Shown here: positions 1-6,438 of the stretch, piece by piece | How the letters are laid out: every line of letters starts with the position of its first letter | Numbering within the stretch: position 1 is the first letter of the stretch | Assembly (NCBI GenBank): GCA_012515725.1 | Contig: JAAYXU010000035.1 | Coordinates: forward strand, 1 to 11,741 | Direction of reading: 5' to 3' | Source: Clostridiales bacterium | GTDB lineage: Bacteria > Bacillota > Clostridia > Christensenellales > UMGS416 | Length of the DNA: 11,741 nt | Notes under the pieces: generated by a model | The model's database searches: none | Told to the model about the DNA's origin: nothing | The model's input: the letters and a program-made list of their open reading frames with translations, nothing else | Made by a program: the position numbers and the translations under genes

Positions 1-738
1 ACTCTGCCCCATGTATCGACCATTCCGGTAAACGACACGGCGCTCACCGGCGCGACGCTTCGGGGAAACGTTACCTATGACGGAGGCACAGAAGTGACCG
101 AGCGCGGCTTCGTCTATGGCAGGGAATCCGAACCCGCGATCGGCGGCGCAGGCGTTACAAAGGTGACAGCAGGCAGCGGCACAGGCATCTATAGCTTAGC
201 GGTCACGGGACTCGATCCCGATACGACCTACCATGTGCGCGCCTACGCGATCAACGGCGTTGGCTTGCAGTATAGCGGTGACATGACGTTCACGACGCTG
301 TCCACTAACCCGGTCCCGCCCACTGTGGTGACAAATGCCACTTTTAGTGTCAGCTCGTCCGGCGCGACGCTTGCGGGCAATGTGACATTGAACGGAGGCG
401 CGGTTGTCACCGAGTATGGTTTTGTATACGGCAGGCAGGCCGATCCCCGGATAGGCGGCACAGGAGTGACTAGGGTGGCCGCAGGCAGCGGCACCGGCTC
501 CTTTGCCTGGACGATCGACGGCCTTGATCCCGGCACGGACTACCATGTGTGCGCATACGCAATAAACAGTGCGGGTACAGCCTACGGCACGGATGTGCGC
601 TTCAGCACGAGCGAGGACGAATCCGCCGACAACCCCAAGACCGGCAGGCCGGAGCATACCGGGTGGCTGCTATTAAGCGTGTGGACGGCAGGTACAGCAG
701 GTCTCATCTCCCTAAGGAGAAAGCGCAGCCGCAGATAA
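1..738 (+). CDS. C-terminal part of a sortase-anchored surface protein with fibronectin-III-like repeats (5' truncated by window)
   Basis: The reading frame is open from base 1 to the TAA at 736-738 (245 residues), so the start lies left of the window. Two copies of a beta-rich, Fn3-like repeat are seen, with equivalent points 104 residues apart (GATL at residues 17 and 121). Each copy carries GFVYGR, an AGSGTG turn, a GLDP.T.YHV segment and AYAIN. Such repeats are common in extracellular adhesins and carbohydrate-active proteins of anaerobes. The C-terminus is a sorting signal: NPKTG at residues 211-215, a hydrophobic segment about 221-238, and a basic RRKRSRR tail. I infer export, cleavage by a sortase at T-G and covalent attachment to peptidoglycan. 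NPKTG departs from classical LPXTG, and no sortase gene lies in the window. The ligand or enzymatic role must reside in the missing N-terminal part. The first in-frame GTG at 94 is internal to repeat 1 and is not a start. Confidence 0.85.
   Translation, partial: TLPHVSTIPVNDTALTGATLRGNVTYDGGTEVTERGFVYGRESEPAIGGAGVTKVTAGSGTGIYSLAVTGLDPDTTYHVRAYAINGVGLQYSGDMTFTTLSTNPVPPTVVTNATFSVSSSGATLAGNVTLNGGAVVTEYGFVYGRQADPRIGGTGVTRVAAGSGTGSFAWTIDGLDPGTDYHVCAYAINSAGTAYGTDVRFSTSEDESADNPKTGRPEHTGWLLLSVWTAGTAGLISLRRKRSRR
49..672 (+). repeat. Two tandem Fn3-like coding repeats, period 312 bp
   Basis: GGCGCGACGCTT occurs at 49 and again at 361, and the following 300 or so bases encode closely similar domains in the same order. 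The copies differ at many third positions and some residues (for example YHVRAYAIN versus YHVCAYAIN). They are therefore diverged protein repeats, not a recent DNA duplication. The last unit is cut short by the sorting signal near base 631, so the repeat proper ends at about 618. More copies are likely upstream of the window. Confidence 0.7.
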
Positions 739-753
739 GCGAATAATAGAAGT

Positions 754-790
754 AAGCGGAGCAACTGTCTGCTCCGCTTTCTTGCTTTTT
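754..790 (+). terminator. Rho-independent terminator of the surface protein gene
   Basis: A perfect 10-bp stem (754-763 pairing with 770-779, AAGCGGAGCA/TGCTCCGCTT) encloses a 6-base loop. A T-rich tail TTCTTGCTTTTT follows. It begins 16 bases after the stop codon. The stem is symmetrical, but the matching A-run on the left is weak, so it acts mainly rightward. Confidence 0.9.
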
Positions 791-814
791 GGGTTTACGC
801 ATTTATCCCTATAT

Positions 815-844
815 TTGCCTTCCGCACTGTGTATATGGTATAGT
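815..844 (+). promoter_or_regulatory. Sigma-A promoter of the 57-residue protein gene
   Basis: TTGCCT (815-820), an 18-base spacer and TATAGT (839-844), with a TGG directly before the -10 that fits the extended -10 (TGn) pattern. Transcription would start near 851, about 37 bases before the ATG. The leader opens with a small GC hairpin (850-854 with 858-862, ATA loop) and a T5 run at 867-871. This is too close to the inferred start to call an attenuator. Confidence 0.65.
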
Positions 845-887
845 GAAGGGGCGCATAGCGCCAGTCTTTTTAGTGAAAGGTGCAACC

Positions 888-1061
888 ATGGCTAACGAAA
901 AAAAACCGCAGTATACCGCATTGGGACTCATATTCGGAACCGCTCTGGCCGCGGTCATATGCCTGCTCATACCGGTACCCATCTACTGGGCGGGAATCGG
1001 CGCGGCGGTCGGCCTCATAATAGGCGCGGCGCTGGACGGATATCGAAAAAAGAGATCGTAA
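888..1061 (+). CDS. Small two-helix membrane protein (57 aa), glycine-zipper-like, function unknown
   Basis: I chose the ATG at 888 because GAAAGGTG (875-882) sits five bases upstream and a promoter lies just before it. The longer frame opening at 789 would start upstream of that promoter. The product has a short polar N-terminus (MANEKKPQYT), a first membrane helix at about residues 11-30, a Pro-rich turn (IPVPIYW), a second helix at about 32-49 with small residues spaced as G..AA.G..IGAA, and a basic end GYRKKRS. This is the look of short glycine-zipper membrane proteins in Bacillota, none of which I can assign a job. Basic ends on both sides of a helical hairpin suggest both termini face the cytoplasm. 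It is a single-gene unit between a terminator on the left and the convergent deoC on the right. Confidence 0.75.
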   Translation: MANEKKPQYTALGLIFGTALAAVICLLIPVPIYWAGIGAAVGLIIGAALDGYRKKRS

Positions 1062-1078
1062 CGCCGCGCCGTTATCGC

Positions 1079-1756
1079 CTATTTCCCGAAGCACTGCTGC
1101 GCCTCCTCGAGTATCGGCCCGATCGCCGTCGCGCCCACGCGGTCACAGCCCGCTTCACGCGCCGCGAGCACATCGGCCAGGGTTCGTATTCCTCCTGCGG
1201 CCTTGATCCGGCAGCGTCCCTCCACCGCCTCAGCCATGAGCCGGATGTCCCGAAGCGTATACCTGCCCGGCCCATATCCCGTCGACGTCTTGACGAAGTC
1301 AGCGCCTGCCTGTGCGCTAAGACGGCACGCGGTTACCTTTTCCTCGTCAGAAAGGTAGCCGGTCTCCAGTATTACCTTTACGATCACGCCGCTCTGGTGG
1401 GCGGCCCGGACCACGGCCTCAATGTCTTCGCACACATAGTCGTGGTTTCCGGAGCGCAGTCGTCCGATATTGAGCACCATATCCAGCTCAGTGGCGCCGT
1501 CGTCCATCGCACGCCGGGCTTCCAGCACCTTTATCTCGGTCTGGTTGCTCCCGTGGGGAAATGCGATCACCGTACCTACCGCCACGCCGCTTCCGCGGAG
1601 CATCGACTCGGCCAGCGCCACATCACAGGGCCTGACGCATACCGACGCGGTCAGGAACCGGCGCGCCAGCGCGCACCCATTTTTCACGTCCTCGGCCGTC
1701 ATATCGGGCATGAGCAGTGAGTGGTCGATCATCTTGGCGATATCGTGGCTTATCAC
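1079..1756 (-). CDS. deoC: Deoxyribose-phosphate aldolase
   Basis: The 225-residue product is a cytoplasmic class I aldolase. It splits 2-deoxy-D-ribose 5-phosphate into glyceraldehyde 3-phosphate and acetaldehyde in deoxynucleoside breakdown (EC 4.1.2.4). The TIM-barrel landmarks are present: Asp92 in ELDMV, the Schiff-base lysine Lys156 in VKTSTGYG, the proton-relay lysine Lys185 in IKAAGG, and the phosphate-loop region GATAIGP near the end. Family proteins are usually about 220 residues, so it is complete. I place the start at the GTG (1756-1754) because GGAGGT (1768-1763) is six bases upstream. A TTG at 1774 would overlap that ribosome binding site. The gene stands alone: no deoA, deoB, nucleoside transporter or cdd is next to it. 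It ends 17 bases from the stop of the convergent small membrane protein gene, without a clear terminator between. Confidence 0.96.
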   Translation of the reverse strand: MISHDIAKMIDHSLLMPDMTAEDVKNGCALARRFLTASVCVRPCDVALAESMLRGSGVAVGTVIAFPHGSNQTEIKVLEARRAMDDGATELDMVLNIGRLRSGNHDYVCEDIEAVVRAAHQSGVIVKVILETGYLSDEEKVTACRLSAQAGADFVKTSTGYGPGRYTLRDIRLMAEAVEGRCRIKAAGGIRTLADVLAAREAGCDRVGATAIGPILEEAQQCFGK

Positions 1757-1785
1757 TTGTGTACCTCCGTCCAAAAAGTCAATTG

Positions 1786-1814
1786 ATTATACAGCCCCAG
1801 CCCAGGTATGTCAA
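1786..1814 (-). promoter_or_regulatory. Consensus sigma-A promoter of deoC
   Basis: Read on the minus strand: TTGACA (1814-1809), exactly 17 bases, TATAAT (1791-1786). Both hexamers match the consensus perfectly, so the intrinsic strength should be high. The inferred start is near 1779, giving a leader of about 23 bases before the GTG. The heptamer AATTGAC occurs twice on this strand, at 1816-1810 over the -35 and at 1784-1778 over the start point. The copies are 32 bp apart, about three helical turns, and the second sits in the palindrome TCAATTGA (1779-1786). Confidence 0.85.
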
Positions 1815-1843
1815 TTCGCAAAACTCCCCATAAAATACCGGGC

Positions 1844-1877
1844 GGCGGCGAAGGGATCGCTTCCCCGCCCCATTTTT
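1844..1877. other. GC-rich hairpin between the divergent deoC and ATPase promoters
   Basis: Bases 1844-1853 (GGCGGCGAAG) pair with 1860-1869 (CTTCCCCGCC) with one C-C mismatch around a six-base loop. A T5 run follows at 1873-1877. On the plus strand it looks like a terminator, yet it lies upstream of the ATPase promoter and no plus-strand transcript should arrive here except readthrough antisense to deoC. It could be an insulator, a regulator site shared by both promoters, or a dispersed palindrome. The stem is seen directly; the role is unknown. Confidence 0.45.
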
Positions 1878-1903
1878 CCGTATCGCTAGCGCGGTTCCCC
1901 CCG

Positions 1904-1932
1904 TTGACGTTATGTTTGGTTCATACTATACT
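1904..1932 (+). promoter_or_regulatory. Sigma-A promoter of the P-type ATPase gene
   Basis: TTGACG (1904-1909), a 17-base spacer and TATACT (1927-1932). The inferred start near 1939 leaves a leader of about 41 bases ending in the ribosome binding site GGGAGGA (1968-1974), five bases before the ATG. No long structured leader, such as a metal riboswitch, fits into this short transcript. Confidence 0.8.
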
Positions 1933-1979
1933 GAAACGGCCAGTCTACGCCAGATTTCCTTGAATTCGGGAGGAACACG

Positions 1980-4625
1980 ATGAACAGCGACGAAACCCGA
2001 TGGCATACGCTGACGCAGCATGAGACGCTCGGACGGCTAAAGAGCCGGGAGGAAGGCCTGACAAAAGACGAAGCGAACCGCCGCAAAGAGCAGTATGGAC
2101 CCAACGAACTGGAGGAAGTCCGCAGAAAATCCGTGGTTCGCCTCTTTTTCGAGCAGTTCGCCAACGTGATGATCTGGGTGCTGCTTGCCGCGGCCCTCAT
2201 ATCGGGCATGCTGAGCGAATGGGTCGACACCGCGATCATACTGGCGGTCGTGCTCATTAACGCGCTGCTGGGTACGATACAGGAGAGCCGGGCCGAGGCG
2301 GCGCTGGATTCGCTAAAAAAAATGGCCGCGCCGATGGCCCGCGTCGTGCGGGACGGCGCTGCGGAGCGGATTCCGGCGGGCGAGCTAGTACCCGGCGACG
2401 TCGTGCATATCGAGGCGGGCGACTTCGTACCTGCCGATTTGCGGCTGCTGATGAGCGCGTCGCTGCGGGTCGAGGAGTCAACGCTGACCGGCGAGTCGGT
2501 GCCGGTCGAAAAGAGCACCGACGCGCTTGCCGATCCCGAGGTTCCGCTGGGCGACCGCGTCAACCTGTGCTTTAGCGGCAGCAGCGTAACGTACGGCCGA
2601 GGTCTGGGCGTGGTCGTGGAGACCGGCATGCGTACGCAGATCGGGCGGATCGCGTCGGGCCTTGCGGCCCCGCAGGACGAAACCACACCGCTCCAGCGGA
2701 AGCTGGCCCAGATCAGCCGCGTGCTGTCGGCGGGCGTACTCATCGTAGCGGTGGTCGTATTCGCGGTGGGCCTGCTCACCGGCCGCGAGCCGTTCGAGAT
2801 GTTCCTCACGGCGGTATCGCTGGCGGTCGCGGCCATACCCGAGGGGCTGGTGGCGGTCGTGACGATCGTACTCGCGCTGGGTATGCAGCGCATGGCCGGA
2901 CGGGGCGCGATCATACGCAAGCTCCCGGCGGTGGAGACGCTGGGCGGGACGCAGATCATCTGCTCGGACAAGACGGGTACTTTGACCGTGAACCGGATGG
3001 CGGTACGCGCGCTTTGGCTGGAAGACGCGCACAGGGAGTCGGGCGATCCGCCCGCAGACTCCCCGGTATTTAGCGAGCTGTGCTCGGCGATGGTCAGGTG
3101 CAACGACGCACAGCTCAGTTCCGAGGGCAGGGCGGTCGGAGACCCGACCGAGACCGCGCTCATCGACTACGCGCTCAATGTGGGCGCGTGGACCGCGGAC
3201 GCCGTCCGCGCCCGGACCCGGGACGGCGAGATACCATTTGACTCGGAGCGCAAGCTCATGACCACCGCGCACGCCGTACCGGGCGGCTTCCGTGTCTATG
3301 TCAAGGGCGCTCCCGACGTGCTGCTTCACCGCTGCACACGGGTTCTGGGGCCGCAGGGCGAGTCGCCCATGGACGAGGCGGCGATGGAGCGGGCTCAGGC
3401 CGCCAATACGGAGATGGCACAGCAGGCGCTACGCGTGCTGGCCTTCGCCTACAAGGACGCGCCTGCGTTTGACGCGGCGGATATCACAGGCACCGAGTCG
3501 GAGCTCGTACTGGTGGGGCTGGCGGGTATGATCGATCCGCCCCGCGACGAGGCGCGGCAGGCGGTGGCAGCCTGCCGCGAGGCCGGTATCATGCCGGTCA
3601 TGATTACAGGCGATCACCGCATTACCGCCGAGGCGATCGCCCGGGATCTGGGTATACTGCGCGAGGGGTATGAGGCCGTGAGCGGCACGGAGCTCTCCCG
3701 CATGAACGATATGATGCTGTCCGAGCGGATCAGGCGCTTCGCCGTCTACGCCCGGGTCGCGCCCGAGCACAAGGTACGCATCGTGGACGCCTGGCAGCGC
3801 CGCGGATATGTGGTCGCGATGACGGGCGACGGCGTCAATGACGCGCCGGCGCTCAAGGCCGCCGACATAGGCATCGGCATGGGCATCACCGGCACAGACG
3901 TGTCCAAGGGGGCGTCGGACATGGTGCTCACAGATGACAATTTCGCAACAATCGTGCGGGCCGTCGAGGAGGGCCGCAAGATATACGGCAACATCCGCAA
4001 AACCGTACGCTTCCTGCTGTCGTCGAATTTCGGCGAGGTGATCGCGCTCTTCGCGGCGACGCTGGCGGGCTGGCGGCTGCTGTATCCCATCCATATACTG
4101 TGGATCAATCTGGTCACCGACACGTTCCCGGCGCTTGCGCTGGGCGTGGAGCCCACCGAGGGCGACGTTATGCGCCACCCGCCCCGCGATCCCAGTCAGC
4201 CTTTCCTGATGGGGCGCGACTGGCGGGATATCGTCGTTAGCGGCACGCTGGAGGGCGCGCTGGCGCTTGCGGCATTCCTTATAGGGCGATGGATGGCCGG
4301 AGAAACGCTGGGAACCACGATGGCGTTCGTAACGCTGGGCCTGTCGCAGATATTCTACTCGGTCGCGTCGCGGAGCGAGCGCAACAGCGTCTTCGCGCTG
4401 GGTCTCCTTAAAAACAAGGTGATGGTGGGCGCGTTTCTTCTATCAGCCGCACTGCAGGTATCGGTGGCGCTCATTCCGCCTCTGCGGACGCTTTTCGGTC
4501 TGGTCGCGATGAACGGCGCACACTGGCTCATTGTGGCGGGGCTGTCGGCGTCCATGCTCCTGTTCGGCGAAATATTCAAGGGCGCGCTGCGGCTTGGCGC
4601 GAGGCGCCGCGTCAGTCCCGACTGA
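1980..4625 (+). CDS. P2A-type cation-transporting P-type ATPase (calcium-type)
   Basis: This 881-residue pump is complete. Seen in order: an N-terminal cation-ATPase domain (about 10-80), the actuator-domain TGES at 170-173, the transmembrane-4 ion site IPEGL (Glu288), the phosphorylation motif CSDKTGT (Asp330), the nucleotide-binding-domain KGAPD (442-446), TGD (543-545), the hinge motif TGDGVNDAP (615-623), and six C-terminal membrane helices. The residues that bind calcium in SERCA are mostly kept: Asn683 and Glu686 in helix 5, and Asn710, Thr713 and Asp714 in helix 6 (LWINLVTD). The helix-8 glutamate of SERCA site I appears to be Gly787 (FVTLGLSQ). I therefore infer export of calcium (or possibly another divalent cation) across the plasma membrane driven by ATP, probably with one ion per cycle. 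It is transcribed alone from its own promoter. Its last 14 bases overlap the 3' end of the convergent Cys-rich gene. Confidence 0.93.
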   Translation: MNSDETRWHTLTQHETLGRLKSREEGLTKDEANRRKEQYGPNELEEVRRKSVVRLFFEQFANVMIWVLLAAALISGMLSEWVDTAIILAVVLINALLGTIQESRAEAALDSLKKMAAPMARVVRDGAAERIPAGELVPGDVVHIEAGDFVPADLRLLMSASLRVEESTLTGESVPVEKSTDALADPEVPLGDRVNLCFSGSSVTYGRGLGVVVETGMRTQIGRIASGLAAPQDETTPLQRKLAQISRVLSAGVLIVAVVVFAVGLLTGREPFEMFLTAVSLAVAAIPEGLVAVVTIVLALGMQRMAGRGAIIRKLPAVETLGGTQIICSDKTGTLTVNRMAVRALWLEDAHRESGDPPADSPVFSELCSAMVRCNDAQLSSEGRAVGDPTETALIDYALNVGAWTADAVRARTRDGEIPFDSERKLMTTAHAVPGGFRVYVKGAPDVLLHRCTRVLGPQGESPMDEAAMERAQAANTEMAQQALRVLAFAYKDAPAFDAADITGTESELVLVGLAGMIDPPRDEARQAVAACREAGIMPVMITGDHRITAEAIARDLGILREGYEAVSGTELSRMNDMMLSERIRRFAVYARVAPEHKVRIVDAWQRRGYVVAMTGDGVNDAPALKAADIGIGMGITGTDVSKGASDMVLTDDNFATIVRAVEEGRKIYGNIRKTVRFLLSSNFGEVIALFAATLAGWRLLYPIHILWINLVTDTFPALALGVEPTEGDVMRHPPRDPSQPFLMGRDWRDIVVSGTLEGALALAAFLIGRWMAGETLGTTMAFVTLGLSQIFYSVASRSERNSVFALGLLKNKVMVGAFLLSAALQVSVALIPPLRTLFGLVAMNGAHWLIVAGLSASMLLFGEIFKGALRLGARRRVSPD

Positions 4626-5118
4626 ACGGATTGTCGTAGACATCCGACATCCGGGAGAGCGCGGTGAGAAACCGCTTCCCCTCGGGATGGGAGGACAGTA
4701 TGCTAAATACATCCTCCACCGCCCGAGCAAACGCGGGGTCGAGGCTCGAAACAGGCTTGTGGCACAGCGGGCACACGGGCCGTCCGCGCGGATTCATGCG
4801 CACGCCGAAGGAGCCGTCGGGGCGCAGCCGGGGCGCTAGCGGAAAAACACGACAGGCAAGCGGGCGCTCCTCGCGCTCGCAGGGGCCGTCGCAGCAAATG
4901 AGCGGCGCGGAGCCGTAGCCGGGGAGCGTAACCCGTTCACGCCGCCAGGACTGCGGGAAGGACCGCACCAGGAGCTCACCCGGGTAGACGAGCATTCCCT
5001 GCCCAGCCTCGTTCCCCTGGCAGCAGGCCGCGCCGCACAGGCGGCCGCAGTCGGAGCGAAGCGGCGTAAGGACGCCTATGCGCTCTATGCTTTGGCTGAT
5101 GGAATCGGAAAGATCCAT
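4612..5118 (-). CDS. Ten-cysteine protein of the CxxCxxCC (YkgJ/UPF0153-like) type, function unknown
   Basis: The 168-residue product has cysteines at 24, 28, 32, 33, 75, 76, 80, 89, 116 and 119. They form an N-terminal cluster (C...C...CC), a middle cluster CC...C with ERPLACRVFPL, and a late CPLC pair. The RP..CR.FPL stretch and the N-terminal CC cluster resemble the YkgJ/UPF0153 family, thought to bind zinc or an iron-sulfur cluster; its reaction is unknown. No signal peptide or membrane helix is visible, so it is likely cytoplasmic. The ATG at 5118 is chosen because AAAGGA (5133-5128) lies nine bases upstream and the protein N-terminus is compact. The open frame continues further upstream but runs antisense through the methyltransferase gene. 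Its start is only 30 bp from the divergent methyltransferase start, and its end overlaps the ATPase gene by 14 bp. The family assignment is by motif memory and moderate. Confidence 0.8.
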   Translation of the reverse strand: MDLSDSISQSIERIGVLTPLRSDCGRLCGAACCQGNEAGQGMLVYPGELLVRSFPQSWRRERVTLPGYGSAPLICCDGPCEREERPLACRVFPLAPRLRPDGSFGVRMNPRGRPVCPLCHKPVSSLDPAFARAVEDVFSILSSHPEGKRFLTALSRMSDVYDNPFSRD

Positions 5119-5148
5119 GAGAAAAAATCCTTTCTGGAGGTATTGCGG
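5119..5148. promoter_or_regulatory. 30-bp divergent intergenic region with two opposed ribosome binding sites
   Basis: This gap carries the minus-strand site AAAGGA (5133-5128) and the plus-strand site GGAGG (5136-5140), almost touching. There is no room for promoters, so both must lie inside the opposite gene's coding sequence. I searched by eye upstream of each start and found no convincing -35/-10 pair. Confidence 0.6.
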
Positions 5149-6420
5149 ATGAAGCCCATTGCGCGGCCCGACCGCGAGATTCACGGGGACGGCGTGAGCC
5201 GCCTGTGCTGCGGCGACGCAGCCGCCACGCTGGCCCGCTGGCACAGCGCGCATGACGGCGTCCAGATGGCGTACATGGATCCGCCCTTCATGAGCGGGGG
5301 CGCGTACCAGTTCCGGCAGCGGATAGGCGTGGAGGGCTGGCGGGGACACCGGGAGCTCGTGCGCAGCCGTATCGCCTACATCGACCGGTGGCCCGGCGGC
5401 CCCGAGCAGTACCTCTCGATGATGGAGCAGGCGGTGGCGCTGACCCGTGAACTGCTCCGCGAGGACGGATGCCTTTTCCTGCATGTGGACTGGCGGTCGG
5501 CGGGCGACCTGCGCGTCATGCTGGACCGCGTGTTCGGGCGGCGCGCCTTCGTCAACGAAATCATATGGGCCTATGAGAGCGGCGGACGGACGACCACGCA
5601 CTTCTCCCGCAAGCACGATACGATCTTTCTATACCGGAAAGGCAAATCCTTCTTTTTCGATCCCTCCGCGATAGGGACCGCCCGCGGGCCCCAGCGCCGC
5701 AACCACATGCGGCGCGGCGTGGACGACGACGGACGGGTCTACTACGCGATAAACAGCGGCGAGCGCGAGTACCGCTACTACGAGGATGAACCGGTCTACC
5801 CCGGCGACGTGTGGACCGACATCAGCCACCTGCAGCAGAGGGATCCCGAGCGGACAGGCTTTGAGACGCAGAAGCCCGTAGCGCTGCTTCAGCGTATGCT
5901 GCTCGCAACGACCCGGGAGGACGACTGGGTGTGCGACCCGTTCGCGGGAAGCGGTACGACCGCGGCGGCGGCGGCCTCCCTGGGCAGGCGCGTGCTGACC
6001 GCCGACGCGTCGCCGCTGTCCGTTCACCAGACACGGCGGCGGCTCGCCGCGGCGGGCAGCGGCTTTACGGTCGAGCTTGACGGCATGCCCTCGGATACCG
6101 ATGCGGAGCTCAGCGCCCAGTCCAGCCCCACAGACGGGGGTCTGCGGGTGATGCTACACTCATTCCGGGTTCCGGGCGGGGAGAGATACAGCACGCCGTC
6201 CCTGCTGCCTTGGGAGGATACGCTCGTCGACTACTGGTCGGCAGGGCGGCTGCTGGACGGGGAATACACGGTTCACAGCTTCGATATGCGCAGCGTCTCC
6301 CATCCGGCGCTGGACGGCTCGCTGACGATAGCCCATGGCCCCGGCGTACCCGCGGTACATATCGTATGCGCGCTGGGCGGCGAATACTGGTACGAAGCGG
6401 AGCGGTATACCGGAGAATAA
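5149..6420 (+). CDS. Beta-class DNA methyltransferase, probably N6-adenine, with C-terminal extension
   Basis: The 423-residue enzyme would transfer a methyl group from S-adenosylmethionine to DNA. The catalytic motif IV is DPPF (44-47, in AYMDPPF) and the AdoMet-binding motif I is DPFAGSGTT (263-271), preceded by TQKP (240-243). Motif IV before motif I defines the beta class, and DPP rather than SPP favours adenine N6. The stretch between them (about 140-240), starting with NEIIWAYESGG and SRKHDTIFLY, should hold target recognition. After about residue 305 a 115-residue tail follows (LPWEDTLVDYWSAG, then YTVHSFDMRS) that is not part of the catalytic core. The ATG at 5149 is preferred because GGAGG (5136-5140) lies eight bases upstream. 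An in-frame TTG at 5092 would overlap the divergent gene. No endonuclease, specificity subunit or helicase gene is nearby, so it looks like an orphan methylase. Specificity cannot be read from the sequence. Confidence 0.9.
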   Translation: MKPIARPDREIHGDGVSRLCCGDAAATLARWHSAHDGVQMAYMDPPFMSGGAYQFRQRIGVEGWRGHRELVRSRIAYIDRWPGGPEQYLSMMEQAVALTRELLREDGCLFLHVDWRSAGDLRVMLDRVFGRRAFVNEIIWAYESGGRTTTHFSRKHDTIFLYRKGKSFFFDPSAIGTARGPQRRNHMRRGVDDDGRVYYAINSGEREYRYYEDEPVYPGDVWTDISHLQQRDPERTGFETQKPVALLQRMLLATTREDDWVCDPFAGSGTTAAAAASLGRRVLTADASPLSVHQTRRRLAAAGSGFTVELDGMPSDTDAELSAQSSPTDGGLRVMLHSFRVPGGERYSTPSLLPWEDTLVDYWSAGRLLDGEYTVHSFDMRSVSHPALDGSLTIAHGPGVPAVHIVCALGGEYWYEAERYTGE

Positions 6421-6438
6421 TGCCCGGCGTCAGATAGG

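Noticed and set aside
850..871. Small GC hairpin plus T5 as an attenuator or riboswitch for the 57-residue gene
   Set aside because: The stem has only five base pairs, starts at about the inferred transcription start, and leaves no room for an alternative structure or ligand-binding fold.
1059..1074. TAACG...CGTTA inverted repeat between the convergent small gene and deoC as a shared terminator
   Set aside because: A five-bp stem without a T-run on either side is too weak to call.
959..1720. Plus-strand open frame (253 codons) across deoC
   Set aside because: It is antisense to deoC, with shadow-like His/Arg-rich composition and no ribosome binding site. DeoC has catalytic lysines in place.
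1910..3163. Long minus-strand open frame (417 codons) inside the ATPase gene
   Set aside because: It lies wholly antisense to a gene with all P-type ATPase motifs. Its Ser/Thr/Arg-rich composition is what a GC-rich coding strand gives in reverse, and it shows no family motif.
5092..5148. Upstream TTG start for the methyltransferase
   Set aside because: It would overlap the divergent Cys-rich gene, and no ribosome binding site is seen. The ATG at 5149 has GGAGG at a good distance.
5149..6420. The methyltransferase as part of a type III restriction or BREX-like system
   Set aside because: No Res/helicase, nuclease, PglZ or BrxL-like gene flanks it within the window. The neighbours are a Cys-cluster protein and a radical SAM enzyme.
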